From assembly GCA_964633825.1 (NCBI GenBank), contig CAZWHE010000046.1, positions 1-25,611 on the forward strand: DNA of 25,611 nucleotides. The letters are read 5' to 3'. Position 1 is the stretch's first letter. Each line of letters begins with the position of its first letter. The notes below the pieces were generated by a model. The model was not told the DNA's origin, did not search any database, and saw only the letters and a program-made list of their open reading frames with translations. Made by a program: the position numbers and the translations under genes. Source of the DNA: CAZWHE01 sp964633825. Its GTDB lineage: Bacteria; Planctomycetota; B15-G4; CAYZWU01. Below are positions 15,147 to 23,016 of the stretch, piece after piece.

Positions 15147-16237
15147 TGAGCGCCGCGAACCATAACGAACAAGATCGGAATTCCAGCTCATACCCCGACA
15201 ACAGCGGCGGCGCCTCGCGGCCGGCCGGGGCGGGTGTGACGAGAAGAGATTTCTTCCACTCCGTGGGAGGGGTCGTTGGCGCGGCGGGCGGCCTTGCGGC
15301 CCTGGCGGCGGCGCTCAGCCCTCTCAAGGACCTCGACACGGGCGAATACTCGCTGGAGAAGTTTCTTCAAAAGCATTACAAGGAACTGACAAAAGAGGAC
15401 ATGGAGCGCATCCTGGCCCGGATCCGCGAGGAGGTGAAGCAGCGGTACGATGTCATCGCCGAAGTAAAAGACTTCAAGCCCCTCATTGGCGTGGAATACG
15501 CTTACGCGCTCAACCTCGGCCGCTGCATCGGCTGCCGCAAGTGCGTTCACGCCTGCGTCGCCGAGAACAATCAGAGCCGCAAGCCCGAAATCCAGTACAT
15601 CCGCGTTCTCGAAATGCCGCGCGGCAGCGTTGACATCGAACGGGGCAACCATCACTACGACCGCACCGAAGTCCCCGACGAAAACCACTACTACATGCCG
15701 ATCCAGTGCCACCAGTGCGCCAATCCCCCTTGTGTGAAGGTCTGTCCCGTAGAGGCCACGTGGCAGGAACCGGACGGGATCACCGTCGTCGATTACGACT
15801 GGTGTATCGGCTGTCGGTACTGCGAGGCGGCCTGCCCTTACTGGGCGCGGCGGTTCAATTTCACCCAGCCCGGGTTCAACGATCCCAAAAAAGAGCTCAA
15901 TCCCGAAATGGGATACCTCTCCAACCGCCCGCGCAGCCACGGCATGATGGAGAATTGCCTCTTGTGCGTCCACCGCACCCGCGTGGGACGGCTGCCTTCC
16001 TGCCTCGAGGTCTGCCCCGTGGGAGCCCGCAAGTTCGGCAACATCCTCGATCCCGGGAGCGAGGTCTCGCGCATCCTGGGCAACAAGCATGTTTTCGTGC
16101 TGAAACAGGAAGTGGGCACCATGCCGCGCTTTTTCTACTACTTCGACCAGGAATACCCGCGTAACAAAAAAACCTCGGCCCTCGATCCCGGCGGCCGGGC
16201 GTTTCCCACGCGATCGCAGCGCGGAGGTATCGTATGA
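15146..16237 (+). CDS. Twin-arginine [4Fe-4S] ferredoxin subunit (NrfC/HybA/PsrB-like)
   Basis: A 363-residue protein with a twin-arginine signal, TRRDFFHSVGG (Arg33-Arg34), and a hydrophobic stretch to about 60. Four cysteine clusters follow in the order typical of the electron-transfer subunits of NrfD-type complexes: CIGCRKCVHAC (from Cys127), CHQCANPPCVKVCP (from 188), CIGCRYCEAACP (from 220) and CLLCVHRTRV...CLEVCP (from 271). Each should bind a [4Fe-4S] cluster. The product is folded in the cytoplasm, exported by Tat and sits on the periplasmic face with the NrfD-like subunit. The long N-terminal segment ahead of the first cluster is usual. The start 15146 overlaps the tetraheme stop (TGATG); GTG at 15143 is an alternative. 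NrfC, HybA, DsrO and PsrB are all near relatives. Confidence 0.93.
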   Translation: MSAANHNEQDRNSSSYPDNSGGASRPAGAGVTRRDFFHSVGGVVGAAGGLAALAAALSPLKDLDTGEYSLEKFLQKHYKELTKEDMERILARIREEVKQRYDVIAEVKDFKPLIGVEYAYALNLGRCIGCRKCVHACVAENNQSRKPEIQYIRVLEMPRGSVDIERGNHHYDRTEVPDENHYYMPIQCHQCANPPCVKVCPVEATWQEPDGITVVDYDWCIGCRYCEAACPYWARRFNFTQPGFNDPKKELNPEMGYLSNRPRSHGMMENCLLCVHRTRVGRLPSCLEVCPVGARKFGNILDPGSEVSRILGNKHVFVLKQEVGTMPRFFYYFDQEYPRNKKTSALDPGGRAFPTRSQRGGIV

Positions 16238-17493
16238 AAGAATATTCCCGTTTCCTCTGGCGCTGCTTCCGCCTCAGCTTCGTGGGGAACTGGTCATACC
16301 AGGTCTGGATGCTGATCCTCACCATCGTGGCGCTTCTCGGAATCAACGCGTACTGCAAACAGATCGTGAACGGTCTCATCGAGACCGGCATGACCGACCA
16401 CGTCTCCTGGGGGCTCTACATCGCCAATTTCACTTTCCTCGTCGGCATGGCGGCCGCGGCCGTGATGCTCGTGATTCCGGTCTATGTCTACCGGAACCGC
16501 GAGCTCCACGACCTCGTGATCTTCGGCGAGCTTTTCGCCGTGGCATCGATCGTAATGTGCCTCCTTTTCGTGAACGTCGACCTGGGGCGGCCGGATAGAT
16601 TCATGCACATCTTCTGGCGCTTCAACTTTCCCGTCTCCATGCTCACATGGGACGTGGTCGCCCTGGGCGGCTATTTCCTCCTGAACCTCCACATTTGCGG
16701 ATACCTGATCTACTGCGCCTACCGCAAACGCCGGGCGAGCCCCGTCTTCTACATTCCTTTCGTATTCCTCGCCATCGGCTGGGCGATCAGCATCCACACG
16801 GTGACGGCTTTCCTCTATGTGGGGCTCGGAGGCCGGCCCTTCTGGAACTCGGCGATTATCGCGCCCCGCTTTCTCGCCTCGGCTTTCGCCGCCGGACCGG
16901 CTTTCATCATTCTCACGCTCCAGATCATTCGGAGGTTCACCGCATACAAGGTCTCGGACCAGGCGCTCTCCCTCCTCAGAAACATCATTACCATAGCCCT
17001 GTCGGTCAACATGTTCCTCCTCGGGTGCGAGCTCTTCACCGAGTTCTACGGCGAATCGACCCACATCGTCTCGACGGTCTATCTCTACTTCGGTTTTCAC
17101 GGCAGTAACGCGCTCGTGCCCTGGATCTGGACGTCGATCGCGCTCAACATGATCGCTCTCGTCATCCTCTTCCTCCCCCTGGCGCGCAAGCTCGCCTTCC
17201 TGAATATCGCCAGTGTCTTCCTGATCATCGGCATCTGGATCGAGAAGGGAATGGGACTGATCGTCCCGGCCTTCATACCCTCCCCTCTGGGAGAGGTCGT
17301 GGAGTACTATCCCACCCTCAACGAGATCCTCGTTTGCTTCGGAATCTGGGCCCTCGGCCTGCTGTTATATACCGTTCTCGTACGAGTGACCGTCCCCGTC
17401 CTGTCGGGGCGGCTGACTTCGGATCAAGTCCATCACGTCACGGGGCCGGACCCTGTTCGGCCCGTTACACCTTCAAAGGAGGGCAATCAATGA
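16234..17493 (+). CDS. NrfD/PsrC-like membrane quinol dehydrogenase subunit
   Basis: A 419-residue integral membrane protein with eight or more hydrophobic helices and family phrases such as VSWGLYIANFTFLVGMAAAAVML, RPDRFMHIFWRFNFPVSMLTWD (residues about 119-140) and GWAISIHTVTAFLY. It should take electrons from menaquinol in the inner membrane and pass them to the iron-sulfur subunit. Gene order (tetraheme cytochrome, FeS, NrfD) is that of Hmc, Dsr, Nrf and related complexes. It overlaps both neighbours by 4 bp (ATGA), so translation is coupled across all three. Absence of a MoCo catalytic subunit of its own points to cytochrome partners. Confidence 0.95.
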   Translation: MKEYSRFLWRCFRLSFVGNWSYQVWMLILTIVALLGINAYCKQIVNGLIETGMTDHVSWGLYIANFTFLVGMAAAAVMLVIPVYVYRNRELHDLVIFGELFAVASIVMCLLFVNVDLGRPDRFMHIFWRFNFPVSMLTWDVVALGGYFLLNLHICGYLIYCAYRKRRASPVFYIPFVFLAIGWAISIHTVTAFLYVGLGGRPFWNSAIIAPRFLASAFAAGPAFIILTLQIIRRFTAYKVSDQALSLLRNIITIALSVNMFLLGCELFTEFYGESTHIVSTVYLYFGFHGSNALVPWIWTSIALNMIALVILFLPLARKLAFLNIASVFLIIGIWIEKGMGLIVPAFIPSPLGEVVEYYPTLNEILVCFGIWALGLLLYTVLVRVTVPVLSGRLTSDQVHHVTGPDPVRPVTPSKEGNQ

Positions 17494-18971
17494 AAGAAGA
17501 AAAATCGTTTGCATGGAAAAAGTACTGCTTGCTGTCCGCGACAGCCCTGATCGCTGTTTTCTTTGTCGGAGCCTCTACGTTGCAGGCCCAGGCGATCGGC
17601 CTGCCCGAGATCAGCAAACAGTCCGCCGAGTGTATCGAGTGCCACAAGAAAGCGGATCCCGTGGTCTACCAGCAGTGGGGCGAAGGAAAACACTACCGAG
17701 CCAACGTCGCCTGCTACGAGTGCCACGGCGCGGAGAAGAGGGATCCCGACGCATACGATCACTACGGTTTCACCATCGCCGTTCTCGTGACACCCAAGGA
17801 CTGCGCCCGTTGTCACAGCAAGGAGGTCGAAGAGTTCGCCGGATCGCACCACTCCAAGGGCGGCCGCATCATCGGCTCCCTCGACAACGTCCTCGCCGAG
17901 ATCATCGAGGGGGACAAGAACCTCAAGACGATGGGATTCCCCGAAGGAAACTCGGCCGCGGCCGTCAACGGATGCTGGCAGTGCCACGGATCGCAGGTGA
18001 AGGTGCTGCCCGGCGGCAAGCTCGACCCCGCCACCTATCCGAACAGCGGCATCGGCCGGATCAACCCGGACGGATCGGAAGGATCGTGCAACGCCTGCCA
18101 CACGCGGCACACTTTCTCGGCCGCCCAGGCGCGCCATCCCGACACGTGCGGCAAGTGCCACCTCGGTCCCGACCATCCCCAGAAAGAGATCTACGAGGAG
18201 TCGAAGCACGGCATCCTCTTCTTCTCCAACATCGACAAGATGAACATGGATTCGAACAAGTGGATCGTCGGCGAGGATTACTGGGCCGCCCCGAACTGCG
18301 CCACGTGCCACATGTCGGCCACCAAGACCCAGCCGGTGACGCACGACATCGGGATGAGGATCAGCTGGAACAACCGCCCGCCCGTCTCGGTGCGGCCGGA
18401 AGCGTCCGATGCGAAGATGGGCCTCCCCGGGGCCAACGTTCCCTGGCAGGTGCGCCGCAACAACATGAAAGACGTCTGCCTGAACTGCCACAGCAACGAC
18501 TGGGTCGACAATTTCTACATCCAGTACGACGGGCTTATCGCCCTTTACAACAATAAGTTCGCCAAGCCGAGCGGGGAGCTCTACGCACTGGCCAAGCCGC
18601 TCAAGGATATTCCCGGTCCCTTCACCAGCGCCGTCGACTGGTCCTACTGGGAGCTCTGGCACCATGAGGGACGCCGGGCGCGCCACGCCGCCGCCATGAT
18701 GGCTCCCGACTACACACACTGGCACGGCACATACGACGTGGCCAAGACCTTCTACACGCACTTCGTGCCCGAACTGCGCGAGCTCGTGGAAAAAGGACTC
18801 CACTCCGGGAACGCCGATAAAGCATCGGCCGCCAAAAAGCTCCAAGCCAAGCTCGACGAAGTGCTCAACAGAGACAGCCACAAGTGGTTCATCGGCAAGA
18901 TGGATGACGCGGAAAAAGCCCGCCGCAAGAAGCAGGCTGCAGAGTTCAAGAAAAGGTACGGAAAGCATTAA
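17490..18971 (+). CDS. Octaheme cytochrome c of the hydroxylamine oxidoreductase (HAO) family
   Basis: A 493-residue protein with a Sec signal (cut near AQA-35) and exactly eight CXXCH motifs at Cys48, 75, 105, 162, 200, 220, 270 and 330. GCWQCHGSQ, CNACHTRHTFSAAQARHPD, CGKCHLGPDHPQKEIYEES and the C-terminal WHHEGRRARH ... APDYTHWHG are HAO-family phrases; pentaheme NrfA and octaheme CXXCK reductases do not have them. In ammonia oxidisers HAO oxidises hydroxylamine at a Tyr-crosslinked heme; in campylobacterial forms the enzyme appears to reduce nitrite. Tyr408 or Tyr414 near the end could match the crosslink residue but need an alignment. Its place between NrfCD-like subunits and nap genes favours a nitrite-reducing role. 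A strong AAAGGAGGG ribosome-binding site lies ahead of the ATG, which overlaps the NrfD stop. Confidence 0.93.
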   Translation: MKEEKSFAWKKYCLLSATALIAVFFVGASTLQAQAIGLPEISKQSAECIECHKKADPVVYQQWGEGKHYRANVACYECHGAEKRDPDAYDHYGFTIAVLVTPKDCARCHSKEVEEFAGSHHSKGGRIIGSLDNVLAEIIEGDKNLKTMGFPEGNSAAAVNGCWQCHGSQVKVLPGGKLDPATYPNSGIGRINPDGSEGSCNACHTRHTFSAAQARHPDTCGKCHLGPDHPQKEIYEESKHGILFFSNIDKMNMDSNKWIVGEDYWAAPNCATCHMSATKTQPVTHDIGMRISWNNRPPVSVRPEASDAKMGLPGANVPWQVRRNNMKDVCLNCHSNDWVDNFYIQYDGLIALYNNKFAKPSGELYALAKPLKDIPGPFTSAVDWSYWELWHHEGRRARHAAAMMAPDYTHWHGTYDVAKTFYTHFVPELRELVEKGLHSGNADKASAAKKLQAKLDEVLNRDSHKWFIGKMDDAEKARRKKQAAEFKKRYGKH

Positions 18972-18985
18972 TAAATCGTGTCGGT

Positions 18986-19028
18986 GTTTCGGCTTTCGGA
19001 TCGACTTGTTCTTTCCGAAAGCCGAGAC
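18986..19028 (+). promoter_or_regulatory. Strong intercistronic hairpin between the octaheme gene and napD
   Basis: A 15-bp stem (18986-19000 with 19014-19028; one G-U pair, others perfect) closes a 13-nt loop in the only sizeable gap (102 bp) of the cluster. There is no T run after it, so it is more likely an mRNA processing or stabilising hairpin than a full terminator. A smaller GTTGA/TCAAC stem (19042-19057) lies just before napD. Confidence 0.55.
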
Positions 19029-19073
19029 ATCCGGCAAAACAGTTGAGTCGCTTCAACAGTAACGGTGATTATC

Positions 19074-19325
19074 ATGGCAGTAGTCGGCGCATACGCAAGA
19101 ATCGATCCTGAAGAAAGAGACAGCGTTCAACGTCTTCTCAACGACCTCCCGGGCGTCGAGACCTTTGATCTCGGCGACAAAAACAAGGTGGGTCTCATGA
19201 TCGAATCCGCAAACATTGACAGCGCACACGAAACTTTGACGAGCCGGGTTTCCAACACCAAGGGTGTTCAGGGGGTTTGGCCCGTTTTTGTTCACAATGA
19301 AAACGAATCCAATGAAGAAAGTTAG
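19074..19325 (+). CDS. napD: NapD chaperone for periplasmic nitrate reductase
   Basis: An 83-residue protein with a ferredoxin-like alpha/beta fold: MAVVGAYARIDPEER strand, helix SVQRLLNDLPGVETF, then KVGLMIESANIDSAHETLTSRVSNTKGVQGVWPVFVH. NapD binds the twin-arginine signal peptide of NapA in the cytoplasm and holds it back until the molybdenum cofactor is in place. Length matches the family (80-90). It lies 44 bp ahead of napA. ATG 19074 is chosen; a GTG at 19065 in the same frame would add three residues. The identity rests on the fold pattern plus its place directly before napA. Confidence 0.9.
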   Translation: MAVVGAYARIDPEERDSVQRLLNDLPGVETFDLGDKNKVGLMIESANIDSAHETLTSRVSNTKGVQGVWPVFVHNENESNEES

Positions 19326-19369
19326 CTCCTATCCGAGTTCGTCTGATGACGTCTGAAAGGAATCAAGTT

Positions 19370-21685
19370 ATGGAGAGTACCCGTCGCGATTTTATCAAGG
19401 CTGCAGCAATCACGGCTGTTGCTTCGGTGGCTGGCGGCCCTTCCGTGGCGAAGACTTTTCTGTCGCCCCAAGCCATCACCTGGCACAAGTCGGTCTGCCG
19501 CTTCTGCGGAACAGGCTGCGGTGTCATGCTGGGAATGAAAGGTGAGCGGTTCGTCGCGCTGCGCGGCGACCCCAAACACCCCACAACGAAGGGACTCGTC
19601 TGCGCCAAGGCGCTGTTCCTTCCCAAGATCGTCCATTCTCCCGACCGCCTTCTGCACCCCATGGTCAGGAAAAACGGCAAATACGAAAAGATCGGCTGGA
19701 ACGACGCCATGGATCTGATGGCCGACAAGTTCGGCGAGGCGATCAGAAACCACGGCGCGAACAGCGTCGCCTACTACGGTTCGGGACAAGCCCTTTCCGA
19801 AGAGAGTTACCTGGCGAACCGCCTCTTCAAAGGCGGCATCGGCACGAACAACGTGGAGGGAAACCCGAGGCTCTGCATGGCCAGCGCCGTGGGTGGTTAT
19901 GTCTCGACCTACGGCAAGGACGAGCCCATGGGCTCGTACGACGATATCGACCATGCCCGCGTCTTCTTTCTCGTCGGCTCGAACACGGCGGAGTGCCATC
20001 CCGTCATCTTCGACCGGATCCTGGAGCGGAAACAGTCGCGCAATGATGTCCTCGTGATCGCGTGCGACCCGCGGAGGAGCCCGATCTGTTCGATCGCCGA
20101 CATCCACCTCGACCCTATTCCGGGATACGACCTTCCCGTCTTTCACGCCATGGCGCATGTCATCGTCAAGGAGAACAGGGTCGACGAAAAATTCATCGAG
20201 CACAACGTCCAGTTCAAGATCGTCAAGGGCGGCAAGCCCGCCAAGGTCGGTTTCAAGGAGTACGCCGAATTCCTGGAAGATTTCGCACCTGAAAAGGTGG
20301 AGCTCGCCACGGGTGTCCCGGCCGACAAGATCATCGAGGCGGCGCGTCTCTTTTCGTATGGTCCCACCATGTCGTTCTGGACAATGGGGCTCAACCAGCG
20401 CATCACCGGTGTCTGGGCCAACAACCTCATCCACAACCTGCACCTGATCACCGGACAGGTCGGCAAGCCGGGCGCCACGCCCTTCTCGCTGACCGGACAG
20501 CCCAATGCATGCGGCGGCGTGCGCGACACGGGCTCGCTTTGCCACATCCTCCCTTACGGCCGCGTGGTCAAGAAGGAGGCCCACCGCACGGCCATAGAGA
20601 AGCTCTGGGGCTGCAAGCCCGGCACGATCAAGCCCGCTCCGGGTCTGAACACGATCGAGATGTTCCGCGCCCTGGGCAGAAACGACGTGAAGGCCATGCT
20701 CGTCCTCACGACCAACCCCGCCCATTCGCTGCCGAACCTGACCCCCCACAAGGACGCCATGGGCAAGGATCGAAAAGACAAGCCTTTCGTGGCCGTCATC
20801 GACGCCTACCCGACGTTGACGACCCAAATCGCCGACCTGGTCCTGCCGGCCGGTATGTGGTGCGAGAAAGACGGCGTCTACGGCATGTCCGAACGGCGCT
20901 ACCAGTTCATGCCCAAGCTCAAGAACCCGCCGGGCGAAGCCCGCTCCGACTTCGACATCCTTCTCGATTTCGCTTCGCGGCTCGAGAAGCGGCGCGTCGT
21001 ACCGAAGGGATATGTTTCCGGCAAATTCAAGAACAGCGACGACGTATGGGATGAGATGCGGCTCGCTTCCAAGGACACGGCTTACGATTTCATGGGCATG
21101 ACCCGCGGCCGTCTGAAAAAGGAGCGCGGGCTGCGCTGGCCTGTCCCCGACGCGAAACATCCGGGCACGACAATGCGCTTCGTCAAGGGAGACGACCCCC
21201 TGCTCGACAAGGGCCCTTACGCCGACACATCGCTGCTCAAGGGCGACGTGAAATTCTACTGCGCCCCCGACAGCCGGGCGACCGTCTGGCTGCGGCCGGC
21301 AAAGGGTCCGGCCGAACCGACCGACAAGGATTATCCTTTCGTGCTTTCCACGGGACGCGTTCTCGAACACTGGCACACGGGAACGATGACGATGAGAGCC
21401 GAGGAGCTCCGCCGGGCGCAGCCCGAGTGTTACGTGGAAATCAATCCCGTTGACGCGAAGGAGCTCGGTATCAGCAGCGGCAACCGTGTCCGGATCACGT
21501 CGCGCCGCGGTGAATCCGTCGTCAAGGCGCGCGTCGTCGATGTTCCCCGGCCCGGAATGGTTTTCGTTCCCTGGCACTGGGAAGACAAGGACAGCCTGAT
21601 CAACAGAGTGACCATCGATGCATACGATCCGGGCTCGAAGCAGCCGGAATTCAAGGTGTGCGCGGTCAAAATCGCCAAGGCCTAG
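19370..21685 (+). CDS. napA: Periplasmic nitrate reductase, catalytic molybdopterin subunit
   Basis: A 771-residue Mo-bis-MGD enzyme that reduces nitrate to nitrite in the periplasm. It has a twin-arginine signal (STRRDFIKAAAIT), a [4Fe-4S] site at Cys43, Cys46, Cys50 and Cys78 with Lys80 beside it for electron transfer to the cofactor, and NPRLCMASAV in which Cys169 is the expected molybdenum ligand, a NapA-type signature (formate dehydrogenases have selenocysteine or Cys in a different setting, Nar has Asp). The C-terminal dinucleotide-binding domain includes LSTGRVLEHWHTGTMT and FVPWHWEDKDSLINRVT. Length is at the shorter, monomeric end of the family. The ATG at 19370 has AAAGGA eight bases ahead; an upstream ATG at 19346 is less likely. 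Confidence 0.97.
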   Translation: MESTRRDFIKAAAITAVASVAGGPSVAKTFLSPQAITWHKSVCRFCGTGCGVMLGMKGERFVALRGDPKHPTTKGLVCAKALFLPKIVHSPDRLLHPMVRKNGKYEKIGWNDAMDLMADKFGEAIRNHGANSVAYYGSGQALSEESYLANRLFKGGIGTNNVEGNPRLCMASAVGGYVSTYGKDEPMGSYDDIDHARVFFLVGSNTAECHPVIFDRILERKQSRNDVLVIACDPRRSPICSIADIHLDPIPGYDLPVFHAMAHVIVKENRVDEKFIEHNVQFKIVKGGKPAKVGFKEYAEFLEDFAPEKVELATGVPADKIIEAARLFSYGPTMSFWTMGLNQRITGVWANNLIHNLHLITGQVGKPGATPFSLTGQPNACGGVRDTGSLCHILPYGRVVKKEAHRTAIEKLWGCKPGTIKPAPGLNTIEMFRALGRNDVKAMLVLTTNPAHSLPNLTPHKDAMGKDRKDKPFVAVIDAYPTLTTQIADLVLPAGMWCEKDGVYGMSERRYQFMPKLKNPPGEARSDFDILLDFASRLEKRRVVPKGYVSGKFKNSDDVWDEMRLASKDTAYDFMGMTRGRLKKERGLRWPVPDAKHPGTTMRFVKGDDPLLDKGPYADTSLLKGDVKFYCAPDSRATVWLRPAKGPAEPTDKDYPFVLSTGRVLEHWHTGTMTMRAEELRRAQPECYVEINPVDAKELGISSGNRVRITSRRGESVVKARVVDVPRPGMVFVPWHWEDKDSLINRVTIDAYDPGSKQPEFKVCAVKIAKA

Positions 21686-21703
21686 GCAGTGAGGAGTGCT
21701 CTC

Positions 21704-22348
21704 ATGAAACGATGGAGTTGGATGGCTGTGCTGGTGGCGCTGATGGCGGTCCTCTTTCTGACCTGCCAGGCGAACACCGTTAACGAACCGGTCTCGACCG
21801 ACGGCGGCGCGCTGCAAACAGAAACGGTTCCGCCGGAAACCTGGGAAGAGCCGGTACAGGTGGAAACGGCCGTAGAGACCGAACAAACGCGGTATTCGAA
21901 AGCGGACGGGACATTCGCCGACAACGCTTTTCCGCAGCCGCTCTCTGATGTGGAATATCACAAGGATTCGTGGTTCATCATGGACTGCATGAGATGCCAC
22001 GAGACCGGCGTCGAGGGCGCCCCCGTTGTCCGGCACAAGGAGATGCCCGACATTCTGCTCACGGCGAAATGCCGGACCTGTCACGTTCTGATTCCGGGGA
22101 TGGCCCCCATCGAAATAAAAGAGACGGAAGACGATCTCTTCTACACGGCCGATGCCTTTCCGCCCATGATTCCGGCGTCGATTTCGCACCAGGAAGCCTG
22201 GTACAAGGACGATTGCCTCCTTTGCCACGAAACGGGTGTGAGAGGCGCCACAGTCGTCAAGCACAAGGACATGCCCAAGGTTCTTCTCAAAGCGAAGTGC
22301 CGGAGCTGTCACGTGCAGGTCCGGAGCTCGTCGATACCCGGCCGGTAA
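21704..22348 (+). CDS. Tetraheme cytochrome c made of two NapB-like diheme units
   Basis: A 214-residue exported protein with a hydrophobic signal (about residues 7-22) and a Glu/Thr-rich linker (to about 70). Four CXXCH motifs at Cys95, 123, 171 and 199 fall into two pairs with the same 28-residue spacing, offset by 76 residues; CMRCHETGVEGAPVV and CLLCHETGVRGATVV, then TAKCRTCHV and KAKCRSCHV, show a tandem duplication. Its place between napA and napG is that of NapB, the diheme partner that passes electrons to NapA, so it probably does the same with twice the hemes. It has a GAGGAG ribosome-binding site. The NapB label is inferred from position and the CxQCHV-like end; a cytochrome c7-like carrier is the alternative. 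Confidence 0.88.
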   Translation: MKRWSWMAVLVALMAVLFLTCQANTVNEPVSTDGGALQTETVPPETWEEPVQVETAVETEQTRYSKADGTFADNAFPQPLSDVEYHKDSWFIMDCMRCHETGVEGAPVVRHKEMPDILLTAKCRTCHVLIPGMAPIEIKETEDDLFYTADAFPPMIPASISHQEAWYKDDCLLCHETGVRGATVVKHKDMPKVLLKAKCRSCHVQVRSSSIPGR

Positions 22349-22374
22349 GGCAGATAACGTTTTCAGAATCGAAG

Positions 22375-23016
22375 ATGACGTCTTCAGAACCAAGACGCTA
22401 CTTTCTCGTCGGCCTCGGCGCTTGCGCCGGGGCCGTGCTCGGGGGGTTGTTTCGCCCCGTCGAAGCCGAGCCGCCTCGAATCGACGGGGCTGAAGCCGAC
22501 CCGTTTCAAATCCACCGGGTGGACAGTGACGGGGAAAGGATCTTTCTCCTCCGTCCACCCGGCGCGCTTTCTGAAACCGACTTCCTGGCGGCCTGCATCA
22601 AGTGCGGCCAGTGCATCGAAACATGCCCGCGCCGCACTCTTTTCCTTGCCGGAACGAGAACCGGCCCGGCGATCGGCACACCCTGCCTCGACCCCGAAAA
22701 GAATCCCTGCGACCTCTGCCTGGGACGGGACGATATGGAGTGCATCGCCGCCTGCCCCACGAGCGCCCTGCAGCCCGTCTCCGACCCGGGCCGGGTCCGC
22801 ATGGGGACGGCCGTGATCGACAAAAAGATATGCCTCGCCTACAACAGGGTGGTCTGCCGCTCCTGCTGGCACGCCTGCCCCTTTCCGGACAAGGCGATCG
22901 AATTCGACTCGATGCTCCGGCCGGTGGTCAACGAGGAATTCTGCGTGGGCTGCGGCCTGTGCACCTACGCATGCCCCACCGAACAGACTTCCATTCCTAT
23001 CAGGCCGGCCCTATGA
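22375..23016 (+). CDS. napG: NapG ferredoxin-type quinol dehydrogenase subunit
   Basis: A 213-residue iron-sulfur protein with a twin-arginine-like start (EPRRYFLVGLGA). Four [4Fe-4S] clusters are visible: CIKCGQCIETCP, CLDPEKNPCDLC...CIAACP, CLAYNRVVCRSCWHACP and CVGCGLCTYACP. NapG with NapH takes electrons from quinol and passes them towards the nitrate reductase. It follows the NapB-like gene by 26 bp and overlaps napH by 4 bp. Between residues 30 and 50 there is an imperfect repeat (VEAEPPRI / AEADPFQI). The start ATG 22375 is the first to give the twin-arginine motif; the frame is open upstream but is covered by the cytochrome gene. Confidence 0.94.
   Translation: MTSSEPRRYFLVGLGACAGAVLGGLFRPVEAEPPRIDGAEADPFQIHRVDSDGERIFLLRPPGALSETDFLAACIKCGQCIETCPRRTLFLAGTRTGPAIGTPCLDPEKNPCDLCLGRDDMECIAACPTSALQPVSDPGRVRMGTAVIDKKICLAYNRVVCRSCWHACPFPDKAIEFDSMLRPVVNEEFCVGCGLCTYACPTEQTSIPIRPAL

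Noticed and set aside
17487..19037. A 516-codon minus-strand open frame opposite the octaheme cytochrome
   Set aside because: The eight CXXCH motifs and signal peptide are on the plus strand.
19322..22558. A very long (over 1,000 codons) open frame on the minus strand opposite napD, napA and the tetraheme gene
   Set aside because: It is antisense to well-identified genes and arises from their GC-rich codon use; its translation is low complexity and matches nothing I know.
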